This document shows, piece after piece, positions 44,820 to 52,666 of a stretch of 64,000 bases of DNA; within the stretch, counting starts at the first letter, position 1, and each line of letters opens with the position of its first letter. Source of the stretch: Bacillus paramycoides. Lineage in GTDB: Bacteria; Bacillota; Bacilli; Bacillales; Bacillaceae_G. Below the pieces are notes generated by a model. It ran no database searches, was not told the DNA's origin, and was given only the letters and a program-made list of their open reading frames with translations. A program made the translations under genes and the position numbers. The stretch lies in the NCBI RefSeq assembly GCF_001884235.1, contig NZ_MAOI01000101.1, positions 62,001-126,000 on the forward strand, read 5' to 3'.

Positions 44820-44828
44820 GTTCTTTTT
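44797..44828. terminator. Bidirectional terminator
   Basis: AAAAAGAACCTAT pairs with ATAGGTTCTTTTTT. It overlaps the 3' ends of both the CDF and the PAP2 gene. Confidence 0.9.
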
Positions 44829-45450
44829 TAATGAACGCCTTATGAAATATAACACATAAAACGAGCCAGCTACCGCCCGCTGCCCACCCTGCTAGTATGT
44901 CAGATGGATAGTGAACACCAAGGTAAATTCGGCTAACTGAAATAGATAATACAACAAAGCTTGCTATAAAAATAATCAACAACTTTTTATGCAATGAAAT
45001 ACGATCTTCTGTAATTGTGACGTATGCAATAAATCCTAAAAAGGCAGTAGCATTCATCGTATGACCGCTCGGAAAGCTATATCCAGTTGCTGTAACAAGC
45101 TGTGACACATCCGGTCTTGCTCGTTCGTACCATAATTTGAGCATACTGTTCAAATAACGAGATCCGTAATAATTAATTGTTAGAAGCAATGCACTTAATA
45201 TTTTTTTTCTAACAAGAAAATACATTACGAGTATAATGAGTAACGGGAAATATATTCTTTTTGAACCGATAAAGGACACCCAAGTAAAATAGGCTGTCAA
45301 ATAATCGTTTCGAAAACTTTGAATAAAGTGTGCGACTACATTATCAAATTTTTCAATACAAGCGGTATGATACGAAAGTGATAGTGCGACAAAACAAATG
45401 AGTAGTGTACAACTTAACAAGTATAAATGTCGATATCGTTTCACATACAT
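44809..45450 (-). CDS. PAP2-family membrane phosphatase (YodM-like)
   Basis: Membrane phosphatase of about 213 residues with six helices. All three PAP2 motifs are seen: KLWYERARPD near residue 104, YSFPSGHTMNA near 122-132 and SRIYLGVHYPSDILAGW near 171-187. It probably dephosphorylates a lipid pyrophosphate or phosphatidate. In B. subtilis yodM lies in the same yod neighbourhood. Start uncertain: ATG 45450 or GTG 45444, both after GTGAGGT; the outer ATG at 45465 is less likely. Confidence 0.85.
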   Translation of the reverse strand: MYVKRYRHLYLLSCTLLICFVALSLSYHTACIEKFDNVVAHFIQSFRNDYLTAYFTWVSFIGSKRIYFPLLIILVMYFLVRKKILSALLLTINYYGSRYLNSMLKLWYERARPDVSQLVTATGYSFPSGHTMNATAFLGFIAYVTITEDRISLHKKLLIIFIASFVVLSISVSRIYLGVHYPSDILAGWAAGGSWLVLCVIFHKAFIKKEPMS

Positions 45451-45521
45451 AACCTCACTATGCAAAAAAATGGAGCGGTTGTTTTAGTTTTCCTCACCAT
45501 TTCTTTTTTATGCATAGTTTA

Positions 45522-46277
45522 TTAAAAAATATAATTGTTAATTTTTTGCTGCATCGTCGGAATATCTTCGCTTGTTACTGTAAAGCGAATAACCTTCTCA
45601 TCAAGATCTAGCGCTTCTGCGAATAAACCAGCTAGTCCACGTGATTTTCTATCTACTTCCATAATAATTTCTAATCGGTTGTGAGCACGTGGCAAAATTA
45701 ATAATTCTAATTCATCTAATTTTCCATAATGCTCACCTGAGACTGGAATAAACTCATACTCTTGCGCAAATGGAACTTGATTACGTAAACGATACGGCAA
45801 TTCTTCACATTCTATATGACGCGCTTTAAAACCTAATTGATTTACACTATCTAAAACACTATTTAATAGTACATTTGGCAGCACCTGAATGTAATCACGG
45901 TCACTAGGATCAATACTTCTTTTAATATCAAGACCCGTATGAACCCAAACCGTTTTCATACCAAGTGTAAGTGGTGCTTCAATTGGCATTGGAAACGAGA
46001 ATGGAATTTCTATTTTTTCATTTGGTTCTACAGAAAATGGATCTGTTAAACGAACTCGCTCTAAATCATATGTTGTCGTCACTTTTTTATCATCCACTTC
46101 TCGTACATACGATGTCGATAACGTTAAGTAAATGCTTTCAATTTTTTGGCTAACTGATCCTCCAGTTATATGAACCTTCCCTACAATCTCTTCTCCAACT
46201 ATATGTTCATCTTTTTCAAGAACAGTATCTACTTTTGCATTACCAATACCAACGCTTGCTAAAAACTTTTGAAACAT
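45522..46277 (-). CDS. spo0M: Sporulation control protein Spo0M
   Basis: Cytoplasmic arrestin-fold protein of 251 residues that affects sporulation and cell division. The start MFQKFLASVGIGNAKVDTVL and the strands VGKVHITGGSVSQKIESIYL, PFSVEPNEKIEIPFSFPMP and LGMKTVWVHTGLDIKRSID are typical of Spo0M. Its start overlaps the 3' end of the kinase gene by 19 bases, so both are translated from one mRNA. This kinase-Spo0M link may be functional. Confidence 0.9.
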   Translation of the reverse strand: MFQKFLASVGIGNAKVDTVLEKDEHIVGEEIVGKVHITGGSVSQKIESIYLTLSTSYVREVDDKKVTTTYDLERVRLTDPFSVEPNEKIEIPFSFPMPIEAPLTLGMKTVWVHTGLDIKRSIDPSDRDYIQVLPNVLLNSVLDSVNQLGFKARHIECEELPYRLRNQVPFAQEYEFIPVSGEHYGKLDELELLILPRAHNRLEIIMEVDRKSRGLAGLFAEALDLDEKVIRFTVTSEDIPTMQQKINNYIF

Positions 46278-47080
46278 GGGGTCTCCATCCTTTCTAAAGC
46301 GTAAGCTACATCTTTTTTCAAATCTTGTACATTCTCATAATACGGCGTTTTCATTTGTAACATTCGCATAAGTATTTCACGATTATATTCTTCCAACACT
46401 AACTCTTCAAACCATGGTTTTTCATGTTTTGCAGTAGATTCATAATCAGCATACAATAAAAATAACGCGAAATGACCGAGCGCATAAAAATCGCTACGAA
46501 ACTGAACTTCTCGCATCAAAGCTTGTTCACCTTCATAAATGGTAGCTCGCTCATCACCTTCACCTTTAAATTTAGCCAATCCAAAATCAATAATACTAAT
46601 TTGATTTTCTTTCATTAATATATTCGGAATGCGTAAATCTCGGTGAATAATACCTTTACTATGAAAATACGAAACAATCCCTAATATTTCATATAAAATT
46701 TCAAAAACTTCACGTTCTTTGTATACATGACCCTCTAGGAAAATATAATCTTCAAAATTCTTACCTGGCATATACTCCATCACAAGAAAGTTCTTTTTCT
46801 CCCATATGAAATGATCATGTAGACTAGGAATTGTCGCATGATTTAATGTTTGTAAAATCAATTTCTCTTGTTCAAATGATTTTCTACCAGACTCATATCT
46901 TTGTTTACTTTGTCTCAATTGTTTTAAGACTTTATTTCTATTTATTTGCAAATCATTAACGACGTATGTAACCCCATAGCTACCCATTCCAATTACTGAT
47001 TCAATGTTATAACGCTCTGCAACAATTGTATTTTTTCGCAGTGGTCTATCAAATAAAGCTAGTACACGACGCCATTTCAT
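46259..47080 (-). CDS. Hanks-type Ser/Thr protein kinase (YbdM/YrzF-like)
   Basis: Soluble protein kinase of 273 residues. The glycine loop IGMGSYGVTYVV is near residue 30, the ATP lysine in NKVLKQLRQ near 53, the catalytic loop HRDLRIPNILMK near 144 (Arg replaces the usual Lys of HRDLKxxN) and IIDFGLAKFKGEG near 164. The activation loop is short. No membrane helix or PASTA domains, so it is not PrkC. It starts one base inside the stop codon of the upstream Ser/Tyr-rich peptide gene (TGATG) and overlaps spo0M, which makes a three-gene coupled unit. Confidence 0.9.
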   Translation of the reverse strand: MKWRRVLALFDRPLRKNTIVAERYNIESVIGMGSYGVTYVVNDLQINRNKVLKQLRQSKQRYESGRKSFEQEKLILQTLNHATIPSLHDHFIWEKKNFLVMEYMPGKNFEDYIFLEGHVYKEREVFEILYEILGIVSYFHSKGIIHRDLRIPNILMKENQISIIDFGLAKFKGEGDERATIYEGEQALMREVQFRSDFYALGHFALFLLYADYESTAKHEKPWFEELVLEEYNREILMRMLQMKTPYYENVQDLKKDVAYALERMETPCFKSF

Positions 47081-47262
47081 CAGCTACTTGAAAAGAAGCT
47101 ACGGCTTTTGCGTTTTCTTTTATAATGATGGTGCCCATAACCAGACGAACGTCGTTTATAGTCGCTACTTGAATAAGAGCGCCCTCCATGGCGATAATCA
47201 CTACTCGAATACGAACGATATTTTTTCTTTCCTAATATAGAATCAACAATTTTTTTGAACAT
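47080..47262 (-). CDS. Small basic Ser/Tyr-rich protein, candidate kinase substrate
   Basis: A 60-residue protein with MFKKIVDSILGKKK, two near-identical repeats YRSYSSSDYRHGG and RSYSSSDYKRRSS, then a Lys/Arg tail HHYKRKRKSRSFFSSS. It has no hydrophobic core and is likely disordered. GAGGTGAAGGGATG gives a ribosome binding site. The stop codon overlaps the kinase start. Serines in an Arg/Lys setting are good phosphorylation sites, and the composition is like spore coat CotG, a known kinase substrate. That it is the kinase's target is inference. Confidence 0.7.
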   Translation of the reverse strand: MFKKIVDSILGKKKYRSYSSSDYRHGGRSYSSSDYKRRSSGYGHHHYKRKRKSRSFFSSS

Positions 47263-47340
47263 CCCTTCACCTCTTGAATAAAATTTTTTTTAATTATACC
47301 AATAATTCTTATCTATATTTGTGACAAGTTTGTAAAGAGT

Positions 47341-47371
47341 AAAAAACGACGAGTTGAGCCCGCCGTTACTT
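47341..47371 (-). terminator. Terminator of yozD
   Basis: AACGGCGGGCT pairs with AACTCGTCGTT-type arm (one mismatch) and is followed by TTTTTT on minus. Confidence 0.65.
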
Positions 47372-47551
47372 TCAATCTTCCTCTTCATCAAATACTTCAT
47401 CAATCATGCATTTCTCTAATAAATACTCAAATGTAATATCTGCCAGGTCCTCGATTTCTTCTCTTTTTGGAACGTATCCTCTTTCAATTAGTTGCTCATA
47501 AAAAAACTCCGCAATCTCTTCCGTATCAATTACGACTTCAATTTCCTTCAT
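47372..47551 (-). CDS. yozD: YozD-family protein
   Basis: A 59-residue acidic protein starting MKEIEVVIDTEEIAEFFYEQ and ending with the conserved ADITFEYLLEKCMIDE. This matches the YozD family of Bacillus, of unknown role. Start at 47551, eight bases after AAAGGAG; upstream ATG codons are closer or within the site. In B. subtilis yozD is next to yodN, the same as here. Confidence 0.88.
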   Translation of the reverse strand: MKEIEVVIDTEEIAEFFYEQLIERGYVPKREEIEDLADITFEYLLEKCMIDEVFDEEED

Positions 47552-47699
47552 GAGCATCACTCCTTTATTTCTGTTTTATGAAAAAATCTCAAAATTATGT
47601 ATATGAGATTAGAAAAATAGTTTTTCTTTTTTATAGGTCATATCATGTGGACGAGGTGCATACGATGTTAGTACAAGCTATTCAAAGGGGGAAATAATA

Positions 47700-47855
47700 A
47701 TGGAATACCAATATGAAGTAGAGCAAACAAAAGAAGAGTTCATGCATGAAGATAAATGGGCAGACTCTCTTATTAAATGGCTTTTTATTTTTTTAATAGT
47801 TGTAGGCATACCTTACACTGCATATGTTGTTGTTCAATTTATTCTCTCTTTCTAG
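47700..47855 (+). CDS. Small single-span membrane protein
   Basis: A 51-residue protein: MEYQYEVEQTKEEFMHEDKW, then a C-terminal helix WLFIFLIVVGIPYTAYVVVQ. GGGGGAAATAAT precedes the ATG. It fits exactly between yozD and yodN on the opposite strand. No family recognised, but the acidic N-terminus plus helix is typical of real small membrane proteins of Bacillus. Confidence 0.65.
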   Translation: MEYQYEVEQTKEEFMHEDKWADSLIKWLFIFLIVVGIPYTAYVVVQFILSF

Positions 47856-47859
47856 TTAA

Positions 47860-48522
47860 CTATTTTTTCTCTGTCAATTTAACTAAATAATTATGAACAA
47901 CATCCATTACAATTTTATATTCTTCATCTTTAAATGTATCGAATAATAATTGATAATCATTATAAATATCTAATAACCCATCAATAATTTCTTGGCGATT
48001 CGTCTTAACACTCACTTTTTTCGAATTGTTAATTGATTTCAATTTTCCTAAATCTAATTTATTCATACCAGCTTTATCTTGTTTCATTTTCTTCAAAATT
48101 GCATTTGCCGTTTGAGCATTGGCAAGTAATGTTAAATCTGACTCATCAGCCTCTAACCATTCACCATCAGTAATTCGTGACAATTCATATATTGTATCTT
48201 CCCATGCATCATTTTTATATCTCCAGACTTCTGTACGAAAACCAACAATACGAAAAACATCTTTATCATATCCAGTTACTTGCACGAGATCACCAAACGT
48301 AAAGTTATAATTTAATTCAATCCACTCTGTGTCGCCCTTTTTCATTTCTTGCTCCGTCACATGCTGCAGAGTTTGCTCTACATAAAATCCATCATGATTA
48401 TTTACTTCGTATACATAAACACCATCTAAAATCTTCATATTTGTAATTTTCCCAACGGTCCCATATAGCGTAATCACGACTATGTCCCCTACGTTATATT
48501 TAGGTTGTTTTTTTCTTGCCAT
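47860..48522 (-). CDS. yodN: YodN-like protein
   Basis: A 220-residue soluble protein with two beta-barrel-like units: YNVGDIVVITLYGTVGKITN near residue 9 and FTFGDLVQVTGYDKDVFRIV near 74, followed by a helical C-terminus LLDIYNDYQLLFDTFKDEEY. The call rests on gene order (yodM, yozD, yodN, yozE, yokU, kamA as in B. subtilis) and family look. Function unknown. Confidence 0.75.
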   Translation of the reverse strand: MARKKQPKYNVGDIVVITLYGTVGKITNMKILDGVYVYEVNNHDGFYVEQTLQHVTEQEMKKGDTEWIELNYNFTFGDLVQVTGYDKDVFRIVGFRTEVWRYKNDAWEDTIYELSRITDGEWLEADESDLTLLANAQTANAILKKMKQDKAGMNKLDLGKLKSINNSKKVSVKTNRQEIIDGLLDIYNDYQLLFDTFKDEEYKIVMDVVHNYLVKLTEKK

Positions 48523-48662
48523 CTATATCTCTCCTTTTTTTGACGTCGTGATTTTGATAACAGTATATGCAACCTACATAAAAACGCTTATCACAGAAGC
48601 TTATATTCGGAAATTTTTTCGATAAAAAAATATAAACAAGTAGAATTTGTATTTAACTCAAA

Positions 48663-48782
48663 AAAGCTAGTATTTATACTAGCTTTCATTAATCATTTAT
48701 GTCCTAACAAAAAGACGTATTATAAATAAAAAAACATAAAGAATACTTCACTTCCTAAAAGTAAGGTATTCCTTATGTTTTC
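48663..48782 (-). terminator. Two hairpins after yozE
   Basis: 48663-48686 (AAAGCTAGTA/TACTAGCTTT, then TTTTTT on minus) and 48729-48782 (AAAACATAAGGAATAC-type arm paired with GTATTCTTTATGTTTT, then TTTTT on minus). Confidence 0.75.
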
Positions 48783-48805
48783 ATTTACATAACACTTCAA
48801 TATCG

Positions 48806-49021
48806 TTATCTCTCTTGTATGTATAAATCCCATGCTTCATCAAATATAGACATACTTTCTAGCATTCCACTTAACTCTAAGTATGAACTAATTTCATCAT
48901 AGTCTTCAGATTGCTTCGGAAAACTTAAATCATCATACATCGCCTCTGCTAAATCTGATATTTCATTTCTAAATAAAGCTGCACGGTGCTTCATCATATA
49001 ATGGTAAAATGTCTTTTTCAA
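48806..49021 (-). CDS. yozE: YozE family protein
   Basis: A 71-residue acidic helical protein: MKKTFYHYMMKHRAALFRNE, then ISDLAEAMYDDLSFPKQSED and a tail FDEAWDLYIQER. This is the YozE SAM-like family of Bacillus, function unknown. It lies 72 bases after yokU on the same strand and ends in a strong terminator. Confidence 0.9.
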   Translation of the reverse strand: MKKTFYHYMMKHRAALFRNEISDLAEAMYDDLSFPKQSEDYDEISSYLELSGMLESMSIFDEAWDLYIQER

Positions 49022-49074
49022 AAATATTCCCTACCTTTCTAACTTGGGTACATTATACAAGGCAAAAAAGAAAA

Positions 49075-49096
49075 AAACCAGCATAAAAGCTGGTTA
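49075..49096 (-). terminator. Terminator overlapping the end of yokU
   Basis: AACCAGC pairs with GCTGGTT; on minus it is followed by TTTTTTT. It suggests that yozE needs its own promoter or read-through. Confidence 0.8.
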
Positions 49097-49366
49097 AAAG
49101 TCGAAATAATTCCTTTTTAATAATCGTGGCCTTCCCATCAACTCTTCATATGTTAGTTGTTTTGGCAAGTCTTTCGTATAAATTAAAAATAACTGATCTT
49201 CAATTTCTTTTACAGTATGGTCTGATTGATAGTCCATACCACATGAGGAACAAGAAATACATGGTGTCTCTTGGATTTCAATGGCTTTCGTACCATCTGG
49301 TAATTCCCAATATACAGTATTCAAGCTTTCTTTCGCTTCTGTACTGTCACACCACATACAATTCAT
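49094..49366 (-). CDS. yokU: YokU zinc-knuckle protein
   Basis: A 90-residue protein with two CxxC pairs: MNCMWCDSTEA at the N-terminus and CISCSSCGMDYQSD near residues 36-49, the layout of a treble-clef or YgiT-type zinc finger. The C-terminal helix LTYEELMGRPRLLKRNYFDF is seen in YokU of B. subtilis. It overlaps the kamA stop by four bases, so they are coupled. Perhaps a partner or chaperone of KamA, inferred only from linkage. Confidence 0.88.
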   Translation of the reverse strand: MNCMWCDSTEAKESLNTVYWELPDGTKAIEIQETPCISCSSCGMDYQSDHTVKEIEDQLFLIYTKDLPKQLTYEELMGRPRLLKRNYFDF

Positions 49367-50784
49367 ACTGCATCACCCTCGGTTTTTTTGTCGTTTTCTT
49401 CTAATTTAGCCATTTGCGATTGATACTTTTTATCTTTTAGTTGGTCACGCTTATCACGTTTATCTTTTAAAGATGCATGAGTTTCATTATCTTCATAATC
49501 TTTACGACGATTCATACGCTGTAAGTCATCTGGAACAAGGTTAAATTTCTTATCGCTCATTAGACCTGCAATACCAACGTCAGAACGTTTCTCTTCATAA
49601 GTCGGATAAATTTCTTTAAAGTAGCCTTCTGCTCTTCCTGGAATATAATTTTCTGGCTCTGGATACGTCGTAATAACACCTTCAAAGTTACGAAGAACAA
49701 CTTTATCCGCACTTTGTGAAATTAAATAGTTTGGCTGTAACGCAATTTTTCCGCCTCCGCCAGGTGCATCAACCACGAATGTTGGTACCGCATAACCAGA
49801 TGTATGTCCACGTAAGCCTTCAATAATTTCAAGACCTTTAGAAACTGGAGCACGGAAATGACCGATACCTTCTGATAAATCACATTGATAAATGTAATAT
49901 GGACGAACACGAATTTTTACTAAATCATGCATAAGTTTTTTCATAATTGGAACGCTGTCATTAATTCCAGCTAAAATTACCGCTTGGTTTCCAATTGGAA
50001 CACCTGCATTTGCAAGCATTTCACATGCTTTTTTCGATTCTTCTGTAATTTCAATTGAAGTATTGAAGTGTGTATTTAACCATACTGGATGGTATTTTTT
50101 AATAATATTACATAAGTTCTCTGTAATACGCTGCGGGAATACAACCGGTGCTCTCGTTCCGATACGAATAATTTCCACATGTGGAATCTCTCGTAAATTT
50201 TTTAATACATATTCTAAAATTTTATCGTTAATTAGAAGACCGTCACCACCAGAGATTAATACATCTCGTACTTGTGGTGTTTCACGAATATAACCAATCG
50301 CATCATCTAATTGTTTCTTCGGTACACCCATTCCAATTTGTCCACTAAAGCGACGGCGTGTACAGTAACGACAATACATAGAACATTGATTTGTTACTAA
50401 GAATAAAACGCGGTCTGGATAACGATGCGTTAATCCTGGAACTGGTGAATCTTCATCTTCATGAAGAGGATCTTCTAAATCATATTTTGTTTTATATAAC
50501 TCTTCCGAAATCGGTACTGATTGCATCCGAATCGGACAGCGTGGGTCATCAGGATTCATTAGCCAAGCATAGTACGGTGTAATGTTTAACGGGATCGTTT
50601 TCGTTGAAATTTTAACACCTTCTTCTTCTTCAGGTGTTAAATTAATCACTTTCTTTAAGTCATCTAAAGTTTTGATCGTATTCGTTAATTGCCAAACCCA
50701 ATCATTCCATTGCTCTTCTGTAACATCTTTCCATAATTCGATATCCTTCCAGTGACGATTTGGTTTGTATACATCATGTAACAT
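49363..50784 (-). CDS. kamA: L-lysine 2,3-aminomutase
   Basis: Radical SAM and PLP enzyme that converts L-lysine to beta-lysine. The 473-residue protein has the iron-sulfur motif CSMYCRYCTRRRFSGQ near residue 134 (C-x3-C-x2-C), the PLP lysine region SADKVVLRNFEGV near 356, and GGGGKIALQPNY near 342. A lysine/glutamate-rich tail follows. It has its own sigma-54 promoter (50822-50837) and is separated from kamR by a terminator. Together with yodP, yodQ, yodR, yodS and yodT it forms the beta-lysine degradation pathway. Normal length for Bacillus. Confidence 0.97.
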   Translation of the reverse strand: MLHDVYKPNRHWKDIELWKDVTEEQWNDWVWQLTNTIKTLDDLKKVINLTPEEEEGVKISTKTIPLNITPYYAWLMNPDDPRCPIRMQSVPISEELYKTKYDLEDPLHEDEDSPVPGLTHRYPDRVLFLVTNQCSMYCRYCTRRRFSGQIGMGVPKKQLDDAIGYIRETPQVRDVLISGGDGLLINDKILEYVLKNLREIPHVEIIRIGTRAPVVFPQRITENLCNIIKKYHPVWLNTHFNTSIEITEESKKACEMLANAGVPIGNQAVILAGINDSVPIMKKLMHDLVKIRVRPYYIYQCDLSEGIGHFRAPVSKGLEIIEGLRGHTSGYAVPTFVVDAPGGGGKIALQPNYLISQSADKVVLRNFEGVITTYPEPENYIPGRAEGYFKEIYPTYEEKRSDVGIAGLMSDKKFNLVPDDLQRMNRRKDYEDNETHASLKDKRDKRDQLKDKKYQSQMAKLEENDKKTEGDAV

Positions 50785-50821
50785 TGCTATTCCCCCTTTT
50801 TATACGCTCATCCTTTATATA

Positions 50822-50837
50822 AGCAATAATTATGCCA
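50822..50837 (-). promoter_or_regulatory. Sigma-54 (-24/-12) promoter of kamA
   Basis: On minus the sequence is TGGCATAATTATTGCT, against the consensus TGGCACNNNNNTTGCW: 10 of 11 fixed positions match and the spacing is exact. It lies 38 bases before the kamA start codon. The adjacent sigma-54 activator gene kamR is the obvious partner. Confidence 0.88.
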
Positions 50838-50982
50838 ACTTTATATTCTTGATAAGTAAATGTGAGAAGTACCCTATTACATAAGGAAAAAAATATTTTT
50901 AAGTGCTGTACTAAAACGATATATAATATCATATTCATTACTTTTTATATATGTAAACGCTCTTTTATTGGTGCAAACACAC

Positions 50983-51009
50983 AAAAACCGCCGATTATTC
51001 GGCGGTTTT
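50983..51009 (-). terminator. Terminator of kamR
   Basis: AAAACCGCCGA pairs with TCGGCGGTTTT; the kamR stop codon lies in the loop. On minus it is followed by TTTTTGTG. It isolates kamR from kamA. Confidence 0.9.
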
Positions 51010-52374
51010 GTCGTACTTGCTCAGTTTATATTGAAGCGTTTGACGCGGAATTCCTAACATTTTTGCTGCTTGCAAAATATTCCCTTCCGTTTCAATTAAC
51101 GCTTGATCTATTAATTCCTTTTCTGTTTGATGAAGAGCTTCCCTAAGCGGTAATATACTTTTCTTCTTCGGAGTTTTCTCTTTCCGAAATGTACGCGGTA
51201 AACAATTAGCTGTCAATGAACTTCCTTCCGCAATAATGACAGCATGTTCTATCGTATGTTTTAATTCACGAACATTTCCGGGCCATTGATAAGCTTGTAA
51301 TCTTCCCTTTGCTTCCTTATCAATTTGAAGTACTCCTTTTTTATAACTTTTATTATATTCTTTCAAAAAATAAGACGCTAATAACAATACATCTTCAGTT
51401 CTTTCGCGAAGCGGTGGGATATATAACGAAAACACATTTAATCGATAGTATAGATCAGTACGAATTTTATTTTCTCTTAAACATACTTCTGGTGGCTGAT
51501 TCATCGCCGTAATAACACGAACATCTACTTTTCTCGTCTTATTATCACCAATGCGGCGAATAACCCCATCCTCTAATACACGTAGCATTTTCGCTTGTAA
51601 ATCAAGCGGCATTGAATTAAGTTCATCTAAAAATAATGTCCCTCCATCCACAAGTTCAAATAATCCAGCCCGTTCAATTGCCCCTGTATAACTGCCTTTT
51701 GTCGTGCCAAACAGCAAACTCTCTAATAACGACTCTGGCAAAGCTGCACAGTTTTGTGCAATAAACGGCTTATTTTTTCGTTTAGAAGCTTCATGAATCG
51801 CTTGCACAAATAGCTCTTTCCCCGTTCCAGTTTCACCATATATTAAAACATTCGCATCGGTTGGCGCTACTTTTTGTGCTAACTCTTTCGTCTGTTTAAA
51901 ACGGGAATCATCAGTTACAATTGTCTCGAATGCAACATGCTTTTTCACCGTTTTTTTGCTAGTCGATCGTTTTATTTTCGATTGTAGATCTACAATCGTA
52001 TCAGTAAGCTTTTGAATTGTAGAATAATCTTTCGCAATTTCTACAGCACCAGCAATATTTCCATCTATCAAAATAGGTAACGTCGTATTTACCGTACAAA
52101 CGTCTTCCCCATTTAAATTTTGGTAATGTTGAACTTGATGTACGATTGGCTTTTTTGTGTTTAATACTTTCATCAATGTACTTGTTTCTCTTGATAATGA
52201 CGGGAATGCTTCTAATAAATGCTTTCCTAGCACATTCTCAATTTTAGATCCATCATGTTTTGCGGCAACTGTATTATAAAAGATTGTAATCCCATTCTCA
52301 TCTACTGCATGTATGGCCTCATCTATACTGCCCAAAATCGCTTCAATGACTTCCTGTGTCGAAACTGCTAGCAA
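50995..52374 (-). CDS. kamR: Sigma-54-dependent activator of the kam locus
   Basis: Enhancer-binding protein of about 459 residues. Order: N-terminal PAS domain (about 8-110, [20 protein letters not shown]), AAA+ domain with Walker [18 protein letters not shown] near 180, the sigma-54 contact loop as GSYTGA (most have GAFTGA) near 225, Walker [11 protein letters not shown] near 245, then a Fis-type HTH at the end ([20 protein letters not shown]). RocR-type architecture. The start is TTG at 52374, six bases after GGGGGG; the ATG just before touches the site. A kam-locus activator of this type has been described in B. thuringiensis. Confidence 0.88.
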   Translation of the reverse strand: MLAVSTQEVIEAILGSIDEAIHAVDENGITIFYNTVAAKHDGSKIENVLGKHLLEAFPSLSRETSTLMKVLNTKKPIVHQVQHYQNLNGEDVCTVNTTLPILIDGNIAGAVEIAKDYSTIQKLTDTIVDLQSKIKRSTSKKTVKKHVAFETIVTDDSRFKQTKELAQKVAPTDANVLIYGETGTGKELFVQAIHEASKRKNKPFIAQNCAALPESLLESLLFGTTKGSYTGAIERAGLFELVDGGTLFLDELNSMPLDLQAKMLRVLEDGVIRRIGDNKTRKVDVRVITAMNQPPEVCLRENKIRTDLYYRLNVFSLYIPPLRERTEDVLLLASYFLKEYNKSYKKGVLQIDKEAKGRLQAYQWPGNVRELKHTIEHAVIIAEGSSLTANCLPRTFRKEKTPKKKSILPLREALHQTEKELIDQALIETEGNILQAAKMLGIPRQTLQYKLSKYDKTAE

Positions 52375-52389
52375 TGTCATCCCCCCTTT

Positions 52390-52428
52390 TGCCAAAAATT
52401 CAGCAAATTCAATGCCGAATTTTTGGCA
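52390..52428. promoter_or_regulatory. 16-bp inverted repeat upstream of kamR, with a sigma-54-like motif
   Basis: TGCCAAAAATTCAGCA (52390-52405) and TGCCGAATTTTTGGCA (52413-52428) are inverted with one mismatch and a 7-base centre. Within it, 52402-52417 on minus reads CGGCATTGAATTTGCT, a -24/-12 match at 9 of 11 fixed positions. It could be an activator-binding site, an autoregulated promoter or a leader hairpin. Confidence 0.55.
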
Positions 52429-52519
52429 TCCCTCTGTGCGATTATAAGCATGACGATTCCGTTCTATTATTTTTATTATGATTATATATATTTCTTTTAC
52501 CTATTTATAATTAGATAGA

Positions 52520-52666
52520 GTGAAACTTTAATCAGTGGGGGTTTTATTCATCCCCCACTGATTATTAGTTGCACCAATCAGGCGTTTACGGGCAGTTGAT
52601 CTCCCACCTAACTTCCTCGCATTCTCCGAATTTTGAGGTGGGAGTCTTACTGCCCGTTAATGCGGG
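52520..52666 (+). repeat. bcr1-like element, copy F (at the 3' end of ablB)
   Basis: Begins GTGAAACTTTAATCAGTGGG, ends GCCCGTTAATGCGGG. Right flank ATAAA (52667-52671), left flank ATAGA (52515-52519): a 5-bp duplication with one change. The 5' hairpin TCAGTGGGGG/CCCCCACTGA is intact. Its right end encodes the final residues of the ablB product. Confidence 0.92.
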
